Of a DNA stretch of 64,000 bases, positions 35,574-46,265 are shown piece after piece. Origin of the DNA: an uncultured Candidatus Saccharibacteria bacterium (GTDB taxonomy: Bacteria; Patescibacteriota; Saccharimonadia; Saccharimonadales; Saccharimonadaceae). The position numbers were made by a program, and so were the translations under genes. Numbering within the stretch: position 1 is the first letter of the stretch; the number at the start of each line of letters is the position of its first letter. A model generated the notes under the pieces. The model ran no database searches and was not told the origin of the DNA. It was given only the letters and a program-made list of their open reading frames with translations. The stretch covers positions 71,800 to 135,799 of the forward strand of contig CALIQQ010000004.1 of assembly GCA_938043965.1 (NCBI GenBank), in the 5' to 3' direction.

Positions 35574-35587
35574 TTATTTCCATGCGT

Positions 35588-35653
35588 TATTCCCTTATCG
35601 CATTAAAAGTTTTTCCCTATCGCATTAAAAGCTTTTCCCTATCGCGTTAAAAG
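35588..35653. repeat. Three ~21-bp tandem repeats
   Basis: CCCTATCGCATTAAAAG-type units occur three times in a row, differing at one or two bases. They lie in the gap between the KGG terminator and tRNA-Ala. Confidence 0.85.
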
Positions 35654-35714
35654 CTTCTTCTAAAAAACATTTTTGAAACCAACAAAAAATTCGCCAACGG
35701 CGAACTTCATGGTA

Positions 35715-35791
35715 TGGTGGAGCAACAGGGATTCAAACCCTGGACCCCCGCCTTGCAAAGGCGGTGCTCTAATCAGCTGAGCTATTGCCCC
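35715..35791 (-). tRNA. tRNA-Ala (anticodon TGC)
   Basis: GGGGCAA (5', 35791-35785) pairs with TTGCTCC, discriminator A and encoded CCA (35715-35717) follow. Anticodon loop TTTGCAA gives TGC. D- and T-arms are canonical. Confidence 0.97.
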
Positions 35792-35812
35792 ATATTTTTC
35801 CCTAGATGTTAA

Positions 35813-35889
35813 TGGTGGGGATATGTGGACTTGAACCACAGACCTCGTCATTATCAGTGACGCGCTCTAACCAGCTGAGCTATATCCCC
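35813..35889 (-). tRNA. tRNA-Ile (anticodon GAT)
   Basis: GGGGATA at the 5' end pairs with TATCCCC, then A and encoded CCA (35813-35815). Anticodon loop CTGATAA gives GAT. It is followed 22 bases later by tRNA-Ala, the pair usually found in the 16S-23S spacer but here outside any rRNA operon. Confidence 0.97.
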
Positions 35890-35903
35890 AGCAGTCTTAT
35901 CTT

Positions 35904-35932
35904 ATTTTACCCCAAACTCTTGAAAATTGCAA
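35904..35932 (-). promoter_or_regulatory. Promoter of the tRNA-Ile/tRNA-Ala unit
   Basis: TTGCAA (35927-35932) and TAAAAT (35904-35909) lie 17 bases apart on the minus strand, 15 bases before tRNA-Ile. Confidence 0.7.
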
Positions 35933-35999
35933 CCCCAAAATCTCATTTCTTTTACCCATCACACTAGCATTTTGACGCAGTATACCCTATAATATAATC

Positions 36000-36233
36000 A
36001 TGGATTGGAATTTCAATATTGGCTGGATGTTTATTGGTCTTGTTATCTTAATAGCCAGTGGCGCTGTGGTTGCCAATTATCAAAAGATCTCAGATCACAT
36101 GCTCTCCGGCGTTTCTTCTTATGATCGCGTCAAGTTCTGGGGGCTAATCGGAGTCGGCATTGGTCTTATCGTAATGGCAAACCTTCACACTCTCATTCTT
36201 ACCACCTTAGTCAAAGCTATTTTTAAGCTCTAG
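36000..36233 (+). CDS. Small two-helix membrane protein
   Basis: The 77-residue protein has two clear transmembrane helices: WMFIGLVILIASGAVVANY (about 9-27) and FWGLIGVGIGLIVMANL (about 46-62), joined by a polar loop with YDRVKF. I recognise no family. The ATG lies six bases after TATAAT (35988-35993), a leaderless layout. It is divergent from the tRNA-Ile/Ala unit and convergent with the SpoU methyltransferase. Confidence 0.8.
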   Translation: MDWNFNIGWMFIGLVILIASGAVVANYQKISDHMLSGVSSYDRVKFWGLIGVGIGLIVMANLHTLILTTLVKAIFKL

Positions 36234-36249
36234 CTAGTTTTCTTTCTTT

Positions 36250-36335
36250 TTAGTGCTTTTTAGTTTACTTTAGATTATTTTAGGTTATTTTAGGTTATTT
36301 TAGGTTACTTTAGGTTATTTTAGACTACTTTTAGC
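36250..36335. repeat. 10-bp tandem repeat between convergent genes
   Basis: TTTAGGTTAT-like units (variants TTTAGATTAT, TTTAGGTTAC, TTTAGACTAC) repeat about eight times up to the end of the methyltransferase gene. No terminator hairpin is visible there. Confidence 0.85.
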
Positions 36336-36898
36336 TACTTATTTTTTAACACTACCTGTCGCGCCCACTCATACATCGCGATTCCTGCCGCCACCCCTAC
36401 ATTGATTGATCGCGTTGAACCAAAAGACTCGATATATCGTACATCGTCCACACCACAAAAATCATTACTTCGACTAGGCTCCCTTAGGCATTCCTCACTT
36501 AATCCATCGCCTTCACTACCAAACACCAATGTCGTTTCCGCCTTAAATTGTTTATCAGAAAGCCCCTTTGCGCGCTCTACGTTATTTTCAATCGCCACTA
36601 CTTCCCTTCCTCTTTCGCGCTGATCTCTAAAAAAGCTTTCCAGGTCTGGCCAGTAGCAAATTTCCAAGTATTTATCGGTACACATCGCACCTCGCCTATT
36701 ATATTTTCGACGCCCGACAATGTGAATTTTTGCTGCATTGAAATTATTCGCGCTCCTAACAATCGTGCCAGCATTAAAGTCGTGCGACACATTCTCAATC
36801 GCCACCTCTAATGTATTGCGCTTTTCTGCCAGCCTATTTTTCACTTCTTCATTAGCCAGACCCTTGTACTCGTCTATCAAATTTCTTGAATCTTCCAT
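36335..36898 (-). CDS. SpoU/TrmH-family RNA 2'-O-methyltransferase
   Basis: This ~187-residue SPOUT enzyme has the three family motifs: VSHDFNAGTIVRSANNF (motif 1, with the catalytic Arg), TLVFGSEGDGLSEE (motif 2) and YIESFGSTRSINVGVAAGIAMYE (motif 3, knot and SAM site). Target could be tRNA Gm18 or rRNA. I placed the start at ATG 36898, seven bases after TATAAT (36906-36911); a nine-codon upstream extension would cross that promoter. Confidence 0.92.
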   Translation of the reverse strand: MEDSRNLIDEYKGLANEEVKNRLAEKRNTLEVAIENVSHDFNAGTIVRSANNFNAAKIHIVGRRKYNRRGAMCTDKYLEICYWPDLESFFRDQRERGREVVAIENNVERAKGLSDKQFKAETTLVFGSEGDGLSEECLREPSRSNDFCGVDDVRYIESFGSTRSINVGVAAGIAMYEWARQVVLKNK

Positions 36899-37001
36899 TA
36901 TTCTTATTATAACACGCAAAAACACCCCTACTATACTCTAGCCCCTAAGACTTCCTTTATATCCTTGCTCTACCTCTACTTCTATCTAGTCCTTATCTCA
37001 C

Positions 37002-37030
37002 AAAAAATCGCCTTAAAAAGGCGATTTTCT
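37002..37030 (-). terminator. Terminator of the 16S rRNA transcript
   Basis: AAAATCGCC and GGCGATTTT form a 9-bp stem, loop of seven, T-run on the minus strand. It abuts the 16S processing stem. Confidence 0.88.
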
Positions 37031-37052
37031 TTTAACAACTTAGTTGTGCAAT
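37031..37052 (-). ncRNA. 3' arm of the 16S pre-rRNA processing stem
   Basis: These 22 bases pair completely, with one G-U, to 38813-38834. The two arms bracket the mature 16S, as RNase III sites do in other bacteria. Confidence 0.85.
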
Positions 37053-37182
37053 CTTTCATCATCTAAATAAGCTTTTGTCGTATCTCTTGCGAGCTATATT
37101 ATGCTTTAAGCTTACTAAGCACAATTACGACCGACCTAGCTACATAAAACATTACTGTCCTATGCGCATCAATTCCTTCTCA

Positions 37183-38710
<1,528 letters not shown>

Positions 38711-38812
38711 AGGACTTCCGAAGAAGTCTAAAACTCAAATTTGATTACTCAAATAAAAATAAACTGACGATGATATTTTAAAAATCTTATTTCTAAGTTC
38801 TTTAAAATTTAA

Positions 38813-38834
38813 ATTGCACAACTAAATTGTTAAA
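38813..38834 (-). ncRNA. 5' arm of the 16S pre-rRNA processing stem
   Basis: These bases are the inverted partner of 37031-37052 (21 of 22 identical as inverted repeat, the odd one a G-U in RNA). A boxA-like TCTTTGAAAG lies just upstream on the minus strand near 38840. Confidence 0.85.
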
Positions 38835-38894
38835 TTTCTTTCAAAGACTAAGACACTGGTAAAATAACCTCTCGCAGTCGTTTGATGTTCTTAT

Positions 38895-38921
38895 CTTATA
38901 TCATATTTTGACCTAAGTCAA
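38895..38921 (-). promoter_or_regulatory. Probable 16S rRNA promoter
   Basis: TTGACT (38916-38921) with TATAAG (38895-38900) at 15 bases, or TAAGAT (38893-38898) at 17 bases. About 185 bases upstream of mature 16S. Confidence 0.6.
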
Positions 38922-38991
38922 CCCCTTTTTTAGACTTTTTTTGACTTTTTCAGACTTTTTTCAAAAAAGACTACTTTTTCTATAAAATTTA

Positions 38992-39447
38992 CTAAAAAAC
39001 CAACCAATTCATCATCCATTGCGCCAAATAAGTCGCAATCACACCCACCATAAAACCGATTATAGCTTGTGGTACCGTATGCCCCTCTACTACTTTTAGA
39101 GGCTTGATTAGTTTACTGTTAGAGCTTTCGATCATCTTATTCAGTGTCTTCCCTTGCTGACCTACTGCATAGCGTACATTTGTTGCATCATAAACAATTA
39201 CAACTGTCACCGCTACCGCCAGTGCAAATAAATCCGAATGAAATCCATTTCTAAGACCAATTGTTAGCGCCGTTGCCGTAAAACAAGCGGTGTGCGAAGA
39301 TGGCATTCCTCCCGATTTCATTACGATTTTTAATAATTCCAATAAACTAATTTTTCCTTTTCTAGCAATGATTGCTATTACTAGCTTGGCGCCTTGCGCT
39401 AAGACCCATCCTAAAGAAAATGCTAAAAGTATTTCTATACTACCCAT
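38992..39447 (-). CDS. Divergent PAP2-like (DUF212) membrane protein
   Basis: This 151-residue protein fits the DUF212 family, divergent PAP2 phosphatases. SGGMPSSHTACFTA holds the phosphatase-type Ser-His motif, VYDATNVRYAVGQQ a second conserved segment and KVVEGHTVPQAIIG the third. Four hydrophobic helices put it in the membrane. The substrate is unknown, perhaps a lipid pyrophosphate. The ATG is six bases after TAGAAT (39454-39459), a leaderless layout. Confidence 0.88.
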   Translation of the reverse strand: MGSIEILLAFSLGWVLAQGAKLVIAIIARKGKISLLELLKIVMKSGGMPSSHTACFTATALTIGLRNGFHSDLFALAVAVTVVIVYDATNVRYAVGQQGKTLNKMIESSNSKLIKPLKVVEGHTVPQAIIGFMVGVIATYLAQWMMNWLVF

Positions 39448-39475
39448 GCTTTTATTCTATCACAAAATCTTTATT

Positions 39476-39587
39476 CTTACCTCCGCTCCTACTACCATAT
39501 CAAGAAATTATGATTGAGGTTAAAGCAATTAGAAGTGAAGTAACGGAAAATTGTAGAGCTAATGTCCCTATTCAAGCGGAGGTAAGA
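39476..39587. other. Inverted-repeat-bounded non-coding segment
   Basis: CTTACCTCCGCT at the left end and AGCGGAGGTAAG at the right end form a 12-bp stem enclosing ~87 bases. No ORF over 30 codons with a ribosome-binding site lies in it. It could be a structured RNA; no known family is recognised. Confidence 0.5.
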
Positions 39588-39716
39588 TCGGCTTAGGAAG
39601 TTCTATATACACAAAGCTTCCTACGCGAAATTATTTTAAAGTACATCCTATTTTCAATTCAGAGAAATGGCAATTATTTTTTAAAGGAGATAGTTTTGCC
39701 TAGAGAAGGGACCCGA

Positions 39717-41102
39717 TCAAAGGTCTCCCGTATGTTCTTTTCTCTTTTTTATGACTGAAATTAGGAACCAAGTTAAGATTGCGCCTAGTGCAGCGCCGCC
39801 AATGATACTAATCATAAAACCTACCGTCATATTTTCATTTTTGCCCGTTTTATTAGTATTACCAAGTTCTGGTACCGCTAAAGTCTCATCTGAGTTTTCC
39901 GAATTCGTCCCCTCATCTGTATCAACGTCTCCATCATCCCCATCCATTTTTTCTTTTCCGTCAGTCTGCTTGTCTGCAGCATTCTCACCCGTACCCGATA
40001 CTAAACCTTCCATTTTAGCCGGGAGTTTTACCATCGATTTTTTAATCATCTCTGGCCTGACTCCTGCTGTACTCACAACACTGCTATCTTTATTTAGCCT
40101 ACTGTCGGTCTTATCAGTCCCTATCTTATCGTCGTCCCTCGTCTTATCATTTTTTACCTTATCTTCCTCTACTTCCCTATCCTCTGTCTCATTCCTATTC
40201 AATGTGTCGTTCTCTGCTTTGTCACTCTTTGCACTATGGTCTATTTTATTATTCCCCGCTTTATTATCCTGTTCTTTCGTTTCAGGCTGTTCACTCACTA
40301 CTCTCGAGCCAATCTTCTCGGTTTCCCCCTTCAGCGTTTCGTCTTTCGTCTCGCTACTCTTATCGGTTTCCCCCTTTGATGCTTTATCTTTCGTCTCGCC
40401 ACTCTTCCCCGGCTCAGATTCTGTCTCCCCCTGTTTTTCTGCTGGTTTTAGAGTGTTATCAGTTTCCTCTTGCTTTCGCCCAGTAAATTTCGCTGGTGCG
40501 TCCATCAACTCGTAAATCACGTTATTATGCTCTGCCCCTACCTTATATTCTGCTGCTGTACAATACTTACCTGCTACCCATTGTTTTTGACATTCGCTAT
40601 AGTCAACATCATTCACCCATCTCGTCCCATCTAAAAACTCTGCTGTATAATATATTTTTCCAGCCTTATTATTTTTTAAATCAAATCCAGTTATGTCAAC
40701 TGTATAAATTCTGTACGTATCATCTTTTTCGCCTCTAGACCAGCTTTCGTCGCGTAGATGTATAAAATCAGCCACCGGCTCAGTCTTCCTCACTAGCTTT
40801 TCTTTTTCATACTCGAGCTCATAACTCATTACCTTTTTCTCAAATTCCAACAACTCATTTTTCATCCTTCTCAATTGAATTCCCACAATTCTCTTATATC
40901 TTAACTCCCAGGTATTAACCACAAATTCCATCTGATTGTTGGTTTGATCTATCGATAATACATAAATGTCTAGTAAATTTCCATTCCTTAGTGTCGGAAA
41001 CGTATACGGCCTAGTTCCCATTGCCGTTGCTGGGACTACGCTCATCAAAGACATTATGGCTGTCATCACCATCATGAGTCCACATTTTTGAAATAATCTC
41101 AT
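39717..41102 (-). CDS. Secreted surface protein with C-terminal membrane anchor
   Basis: The 461-residue protein has a signal peptide (about residues 1-28, ending ATAMGT), a globular domain (30-215) and a long linker of Lys/Glu/Asp/Thr (220-400). Near the C-terminus are VPELGNTNKTG, then a hydrophobic helix MISIIGGAALGAILTWFLIS and a basic tail. The anchor resembles a sorting signal, but the LPXTG core is absent (NKTG only), so it may simply stay in the membrane. Two Cys (SECQK, KYCTAAE) could form a disulfide. I recognise no family for the globular domain. Confidence 0.82.
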   Translation of the reverse strand: MRLFQKCGLMMVMTAIMSLMSVVPATAMGTRPYTFPTLRNGNLLDIYVLSIDQTNNQMEFVVNTWELRYKRIVGIQLRRMKNELLEFEKKVMSYELEYEKEKLVRKTEPVADFIHLRDESWSRGEKDDTYRIYTVDITGFDLKNNKAGKIYYTAEFLDGTRWVNDVDYSECQKQWVAGKYCTAAEYKVGAEHNNVIYELMDAPAKFTGRKQEETDNTLKPAEKQGETESEPGKSGETKDKASKGETDKSSETKDETLKGETEKIGSRVVSEQPETKEQDNKAGNNKIDHSAKSDKAENDTLNRNETEDREVEEDKVKNDKTRDDDKIGTDKTDSRLNKDSSVVSTAGVRPEMIKKSMVKLPAKMEGLVSGTGENAADKQTDGKEKMDGDDGDVDTDEGTNSENSDETLAVPELGNTNKTGKNENMTVGFMISIIGGAALGAILTWFLISVIKKRKEHTGDL

Positions 41103-41463
41103 TTTTAACTCCTATTTAGTTTTGGCTCGCATACTAGCAAAAAATTTTTTAGTTGCAAGCATAAGCTTTATTATTTATAGAAAACCCCGCTATAACAGGG
41201 GTGATCGTATCACTAATTTACTTAAAAAATATCCAAAAATAGCACCTTCTATTCTTTTTCTACCCCAAATTGTCAAAATGTTCATTCCTACCCCTTATAG
41301 ACCATTGACTTAACAGAGGTAGCACACTTTTTACCTCTGTGCTATTCACACTTAACAGGGGTCCGCCAAAACCAAAATCGAAACCAAAATCGACCCGCGT
41401 CGAAACCAAAACCGACCCACATCAAAAAGTCAAACTCCTATCTAATCTAACTCAGTTCCCATC
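41103..41463. other. Intergenic region with short repeats, no gene seen
   Basis: It contains three TTAACAGAGGT/TTAACAGGGGT-like motifs (about 41172, 41311, 41352), one inverted copy (41335), and an 18-bp direct repeat with core CGAAACCAAAA at 41379-41396 and 41401-41418. No ORF with a plausible start is visible. Confidence 0.6.
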
Positions 41464-41502
41464 AAAAAAAAGGACTCTTCTTGATAATTCGAGTCCTTTT
41501 TT
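41464..41502 (-). terminator. Terminator of the gyrB-gyrA operon
   Basis: AAAAAGGACTC and GAGTCCTTTTT form an 11-bp stem with a 14-base loop, 36 bases after gyrA. Confidence 0.9.
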
Positions 41503-41538
41503 AGCTAATATAGCGCTTCCCTAGCTTTTCAACTAATT

Positions 41539-44079
41539 CTACTCTTCCTCAGCTTCCTCTGGCAGCACAATTCCCAGTGATGCCACCGTATCCCCTTCGG
41601 CCATCTTCATAATCCTGACCCCTTGGGTTGCTCGGCCAAGCGTCGGAATATCTTTTACTGCTACTCTAATCGCCTGCCCCTTAGTAGACATCATAATCAC
41701 CTCTGAAGCTTCTGGGTCCAAGGTATGCACCGCCACAATCGTACCAGTTTTTGCCGTTACTGCTGCCACCTTAATTCCGACTCCACCCCGCTTATGGGTT
41801 GGGAAGTTTGAAACCAATGTCGCCTTACCGTAGCCATTTGCCGCAATAGCAATCAACTTCTGCTTTGGATCGGTCACGATATCCATACCAACCACTTCGT
41901 CTTTCGGCCTCAATCTAATGCCTCTCACCCCCATCGCCGAACGACCCATCGCACGCACATCTGCCTCGTTAAAGCGGATTGCCTGTCCAGCCGAAGTTGA
42001 AATAATCACATCATTCTGGCCCGTTGTCGTCTTCACCCACTTGAGTTCATCTCCTGGATCTAATTTAATCGAAATTAAGCCATTTGAGCGTACATTCATA
42101 TATTGTTTAATCGCTGTTTTCTTGATTGTCCCCTTCTTTGTACACATAAAGAGATAACCATCTTCCACGGAAACTTCTGCATTTTCTTTAATCACCTCTG
42201 TCACCTTTTCGTCTGGGTGCATATTCAGCAGGTTAACTGCAGCTGTTCCTCTTGCCTGCAACGAAGCCTGTGGAATCTCATAAGCCTTCATCCTAAACAT
42301 TCGGCCCTTTGAGGTAAAGAATAGCAAGAAATCATGTGAAGATGCAGTAATAATCTGTGCAATCACATCCTCTTCCTTGGTAGTCATTCCTCGCTTCCCC
42401 TTGCCACCTCGGTTTTGGCGACGGAAATCATTCTGTGAAACACGCTTTACGTAGTTCTCTGCTGTAATCAAAATTACTGATTCTTCCTCTGGGATCAATT
42501 CTTCTTCCGAGAATTTTCCTAGTTCATGATTAAAAATCTTTGACTTACGCTCATCGCCGTATTTATCTTTTAGCGCCAACAATTCTTCCTTAACTACCGC
42601 CAAGATCTTTTGTTCATCCGCCAAAATTGCTTCATATTTCTTAATTAACTCGTGCAGCTGTTTTAATTCTTCTTCAATTTTATCGCGCTCCAACCCCTGC
42701 AAACGACGTAGTTGCATAGCCAAAATCGCTGCCGCTTGAATCTCCGACAAGCCGAATTTCTTCATCAACTGCTGATCAGCATCATCATACGATTCACGAA
42801 TCGTCTTGATCACCTCATCGATGTTATCTAATGCAATTTTCAACCCCTCAAGAATATGCGCTCTTTCCTTCGCCTTCCTGAGATCATATTCAGTCCTTCG
42901 ACGAATCACTTTCTGACGGTGTTTAATAAACTCCGCTAAAATCTCCTTTAGACCCATCACGCGAGGCTGAATTCCATCAATCAAAGCCAGCACATTATAA
43001 TGGAAATTGGTTTGTAAATCCGTTAATTTATAGAGCTGATTCAAAATTTTCTTCGGGAAAGCATCTTTTTTGAGTTCCACAACTACTCGCACCTTACCTC
43101 GCGCCGATTCATCTCGCGCATCTGAGATGTGAGTAATTTTTTTATCAATCACTAATTGACGCACTTTCTCAATAAAAGATTCCTTGCTCATTCCGTAAGG
43201 CACTTCAGTAATCACGATATTATACCTACCACCCTTGCGCTCTTCGATGTTAGCCACTGCACGAATCGTCACCGACCCTTTACCAGTTGCATAAGCCTGT
43301 TTCATCGGCTCACCACCATACACTTCTGCCCCAGTTGGAAAATCTGGACCTTTAACGTGTTTCATTAAGCCTTCCAGCGAAATTTCTGGATCATCAATTT
43401 GGGCCACGGTTGCATCAATCACCTCTGATAAGTTATGTGGTGGAATATTGGTCGCCATACCAACTGCAATACCCATTTGGCCATTTAGCAAGATGTTTGG
43501 CAAAGCTGCCGGCAAAACCACCGGCTCTTTTTCTGTACCATCAAAGTTGTCACGAAAATCCACGGTTTCCTTCTCAATGTCCGCCAACAGTTCCGCCCCC
43601 ACCTTATCCATTCTCGCCTCAGTATAACGTGAGGCTGCTGGCTCATCACCGTCCATTGATCCAAAGTTACCCTGGCCCTCTACTAGCGTATAACGCATCT
43701 TCCAAGGTTGCGCTAAGTTCACCATCGCATCGTAAATTGACGAATCACCGTGCGGATGATATTTACCCATCACTTCACCTACGATACGCGCCGATTTTAC
43801 TGTTGCATGCGGAGCCTTCCAACCATTTTTCTGCATCGCATATAAGATACGGCGGTTCACTGGCTTCAAACCATCTCTTACGTCCGGCAAAGCACGGTCA
43901 ATTATTACCGACATCGAGTATCGGATAAAGGAGTCCTCCATCACATTCTCAACCGTCAGCTCTTCCACTCCCCTATTCAGCGCTTCTTCAGTCGATTCCA
44001 CTTCACCCACCCCTTCATTTTGCGCTAGATTTTGTTCTAGATTTTGGTTTTCTTTATTCTGCTTGTCTTCTTCCATCAT
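41539..44079 (-). CDS. gyrA: DNA gyrase subunit A
   Basis: This 846-residue subunit carries the breakage-reunion domain. The catalytic Tyr lies in AASRYTEARM (near residue 150) and the quinolone region reads HPHGDSSIYDAM, with Ser at the position of E. coli Ser83 and Asp at Asp87, a sensitive-type sequence. The C-terminal beta-pinwheel has the GyrA box as QNRGGKGKRGM, which marks gyrase and not ParC. An acidic N-terminal extension of ~40 residues precedes VEDSFIRYSMSVI. It follows gyrB by ten bases, forming an operon. Confidence 0.97.
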   Translation of the reverse strand: MMEEDKQNKENQNLEQNLAQNEGVGEVESTEEALNRGVEELTVENVMEDSFIRYSMSVIIDRALPDVRDGLKPVNRRILYAMQKNGWKAPHATVKSARIVGEVMGKYHPHGDSSIYDAMVNLAQPWKMRYTLVEGQGNFGSMDGDEPAASRYTEARMDKVGAELLADIEKETVDFRDNFDGTEKEPVVLPAALPNILLNGQMGIAVGMATNIPPHNLSEVIDATVAQIDDPEISLEGLMKHVKGPDFPTGAEVYGGEPMKQAYATGKGSVTIRAVANIEERKGGRYNIVITEVPYGMSKESFIEKVRQLVIDKKITHISDARDESARGKVRVVVELKKDAFPKKILNQLYKLTDLQTNFHYNVLALIDGIQPRVMGLKEILAEFIKHRQKVIRRRTEYDLRKAKERAHILEGLKIALDNIDEVIKTIRESYDDADQQLMKKFGLSEIQAAAILAMQLRRLQGLERDKIEEELKQLHELIKKYEAILADEQKILAVVKEELLALKDKYGDERKSKIFNHELGKFSEEELIPEEESVILITAENYVKRVSQNDFRRQNRGGKGKRGMTTKEEDVIAQIITASSHDFLLFFTSKGRMFRMKAYEIPQASLQARGTAAVNLLNMHPDEKVTEVIKENAEVSVEDGYLFMCTKKGTIKKTAIKQYMNVRSNGLISIKLDPGDELKWVKTTTGQNDVIISTSAGQAIRFNEADVRAMGRSAMGVRGIRLRPKDEVVGMDIVTDPKQKLIAIAANGYGKATLVSNFPTHKRGGVGIKVAAVTAKTGTIVAVHTLDPEASEVIMMSTKGQAIRVAVKDIPTLGRATQGVRIMKMAEGDTVASLGIVLPEEAEEE

Positions 44080-44089
44080 CTATCCTTTC

Positions 44090-46069
44090 CTAGAAATCCA
44101 AGTCATCAAGATCAATACTTGCTGCCCTTGATTGAATGAAGTTTTTCCTGAGTTCGACCTCTTGCCCCATCAATTTCGTAAAAATCGTATCCGCTTTCTC
44201 TGCATCCTCAATGTTTACCCGAATAATTGTTCTATTTTCAGGATTCATCGTGGTTTCCCAAAGCTGATTTGCATCCATCTCACCAAGACCCTTAAAGCGT
44301 TGCTGTGCTGTATAACCAGCCTGTTTGAAGCGCTCATCTTCGTCGTTCACTTTCGTCCCCGCCGCTTTACGCTCCTCAATTTTTTTCGCCAAGGTTGCTT
44401 CCAGTGCCTCCTCGTTATAGATATATTCAATTTTACGTCCGCTTCCGGTTCCCTTAATCAAGCCAAATAGCGGTGGCTTTGCTAGATACACATGCCCATC
44501 TTTAATCAACTCTGGCATATACCTAAAGAAGAATGTGAGCAGTAGCGTTGAAATATGCGCACCGTCCACATCAGCATCGGTCATAAACACAATTTTATCG
44601 TATCTTAATCCATCAATATCAAATTGGTCACCAATTCCCGTACCCAGCGCCTTGATTAGCGATACAATCTCAGCGTTAGCGTACATCTTATCTAGGCGCG
44701 CACGCTCTGTGTTTAGCACCTTACCGCGCAGTGGCAAAATTGCCTGAATTGCAGAATCACGCCCCTCTTTAGCTGAACCCGCTGCCGAGTTACCCTCTAC
44801 GATAAAGAGTTCACAATTCGTGCGAGTCTTTGATGAGCAGTCTGCCAACTTTGATGGCAAATTTAGTCCGTCAAAAGCACCTTTACGAATCACGTTATCA
44901 CGCGCTGCTCTCGCTGCCTTACGTGCTCTCGCTGCCAAAGTCGCTTTCTGTACGATTTTCTTCGCAATTGCTGGATTCTCTTCCAGGTAATACCCAAAGT
45001 ATTCGCTCATCACTTTATCGACATAGCCACGCACCTCTGGATTACCCAATTTGTTCTTGGTCTGCCCCTCGAATTCCGGGTTTGGTAATTTAACTGAGAT
45101 AACTGCCACCAACCCCTCTTTGATGTCATCACCAGTCAGGTTATCTTCTTTTTCTTTCAAGAGGTTATTTTTGCGAGCATAATCATTGATTACTCGGTTT
45201 AGTGCCGTCCTAAAGCCAACCACATGTGTACCTCCATCTGGAGTTAAAACGTTATTCGCAAATGGCTTCATTGTCTCAGCAAAAGTATCGTTATACTGCA
45301 CTGCAATTTCTACTTCTGAATCCTCAATCTGTTTATCAACGTAGAAGATCCCATCTGTTAAGACCTCTTTACCATTATTTAAGCGCTTAACATAGCTCGA
45401 AATTCCACCCTCGAAATAAAAGGCCTCTTTTGCCCCAGTTCTTTCATCAAAAACTGAAATCAAAATACCTTTTGTTAGATACGCCTGGTGCCTTGCATAG
45501 TGCGAAACCCAGTCATAATCAAAGGTTGTCGTCTCTTTAAAAATTGTCGGATCTGGATAGAATGTAATTGATGTACCGTTTTTGTTTGTTTTGCCTTGAA
45601 TCTGTAAATCAGAGGTTGGTTTTCCAGTTTCAAACTCAATGTGATGAATTTTACCTTCTCGATAAACTTCCGCCACCATCCGAGTTGACAGTGCATTCAC
45701 TACCGATGAACCCACACCGTGTAAACCTGACGATACCTTATATCCGCCACCCCCGAACTTACCACCTGCATGCAATACCGTCAGAACCGTCTCAAGCGTC
45801 GATTTCTTTGTTTTCGGATGTAAATCTACTGGGATACCACGCCCGTTATCGTCGACCTTCACACCCCCATCTTTTAAAATTGTAATTTCAACCTTAGTCG
45901 CATATCCCGCAATCGCTTCATCAATCGCGTTATCTGCGATCTCTTTGATTAAGTGATGTAGCCCTTCATATCCAGTCGAACCGATATACATACCAGGACG
46001 TACTCGTACTGGCTCTAGCCCTTCAAGCACTTGGATCTCAGAGCTATCGTACTCTTCTTTTTTAACCAT
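44090..46069 (-). CDS. gyrB: DNA gyrase subunit B
   Basis: This 659-residue ATPase subunit has the GHKL ATP site (DNGRGIPVD, GLHGVGSSVVNAL), QTKNKLGNPEVRG, and the TOPRIM metal site (FIVEGNSAAGSAKEGRD, MTDADVDGAHI). It ends in QLWETTMNPENRT. It heads the gyrB-gyrA operon behind a good promoter. Confidence 0.97.
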   Translation of the reverse strand: MVKKEEYDSSEIQVLEGLEPVRVRPGMYIGSTGYEGLHHLIKEIADNAIDEAIAGYATKVEITILKDGGVKVDDNGRGIPVDLHPKTKKSTLETVLTVLHAGGKFGGGGYKVSSGLHGVGSSVVNALSTRMVAEVYREGKIHHIEFETGKPTSDLQIQGKTNKNGTSITFYPDPTIFKETTTFDYDWVSHYARHQAYLTKGILISVFDERTGAKEAFYFEGGISSYVKRLNNGKEVLTDGIFYVDKQIEDSEVEIAVQYNDTFAETMKPFANNVLTPDGGTHVVGFRTALNRVINDYARKNNLLKEKEDNLTGDDIKEGLVAVISVKLPNPEFEGQTKNKLGNPEVRGYVDKVMSEYFGYYLEENPAIAKKIVQKATLAARARKAARAARDNVIRKGAFDGLNLPSKLADCSSKTRTNCELFIVEGNSAAGSAKEGRDSAIQAILPLRGKVLNTERARLDKMYANAEIVSLIKALGTGIGDQFDIDGLRYDKIVFMTDADVDGAHISTLLLTFFFRYMPELIKDGHVYLAKPPLFGLIKGTGSGRKIEYIYNEEALEATLAKKIEERKAAGTKVNDEDERFKQAGYTAQQRFKGLGEMDANQLWETTMNPENRTIIRVNIEDAEKADTIFTKLMGQEVELRKNFIQSRAASIDLDDLDF

Positions 46070-46144
46070 TTTTTTCCTTTATTATTTTCTATCCCAGATA
46101 CCAGGGGTTAAACCCACCAATTACCTCTCTCAATATCTGTTACC

Positions 46145-46173
46145 AGTATAGCCCTCATGGCTTAAAAAGTCAA
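46145..46173 (-). promoter_or_regulatory. Promoter of gyrB-gyrA
   Basis: TTGACT (46168-46173), 17 bases, TATACT (46145-46150) on the minus strand, about 75 bases before the gyrB ATG. Confidence 0.8.
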
Positions 46174-46265
46174 GCAAAAATCCCCCTACAAGCCAATGAG
46201 AGCCGTTTTAAGGCTAGTTTCAAAGGAAAGTGCTATATGTTGCTGTTTTTTATTCTAAAATCGCC

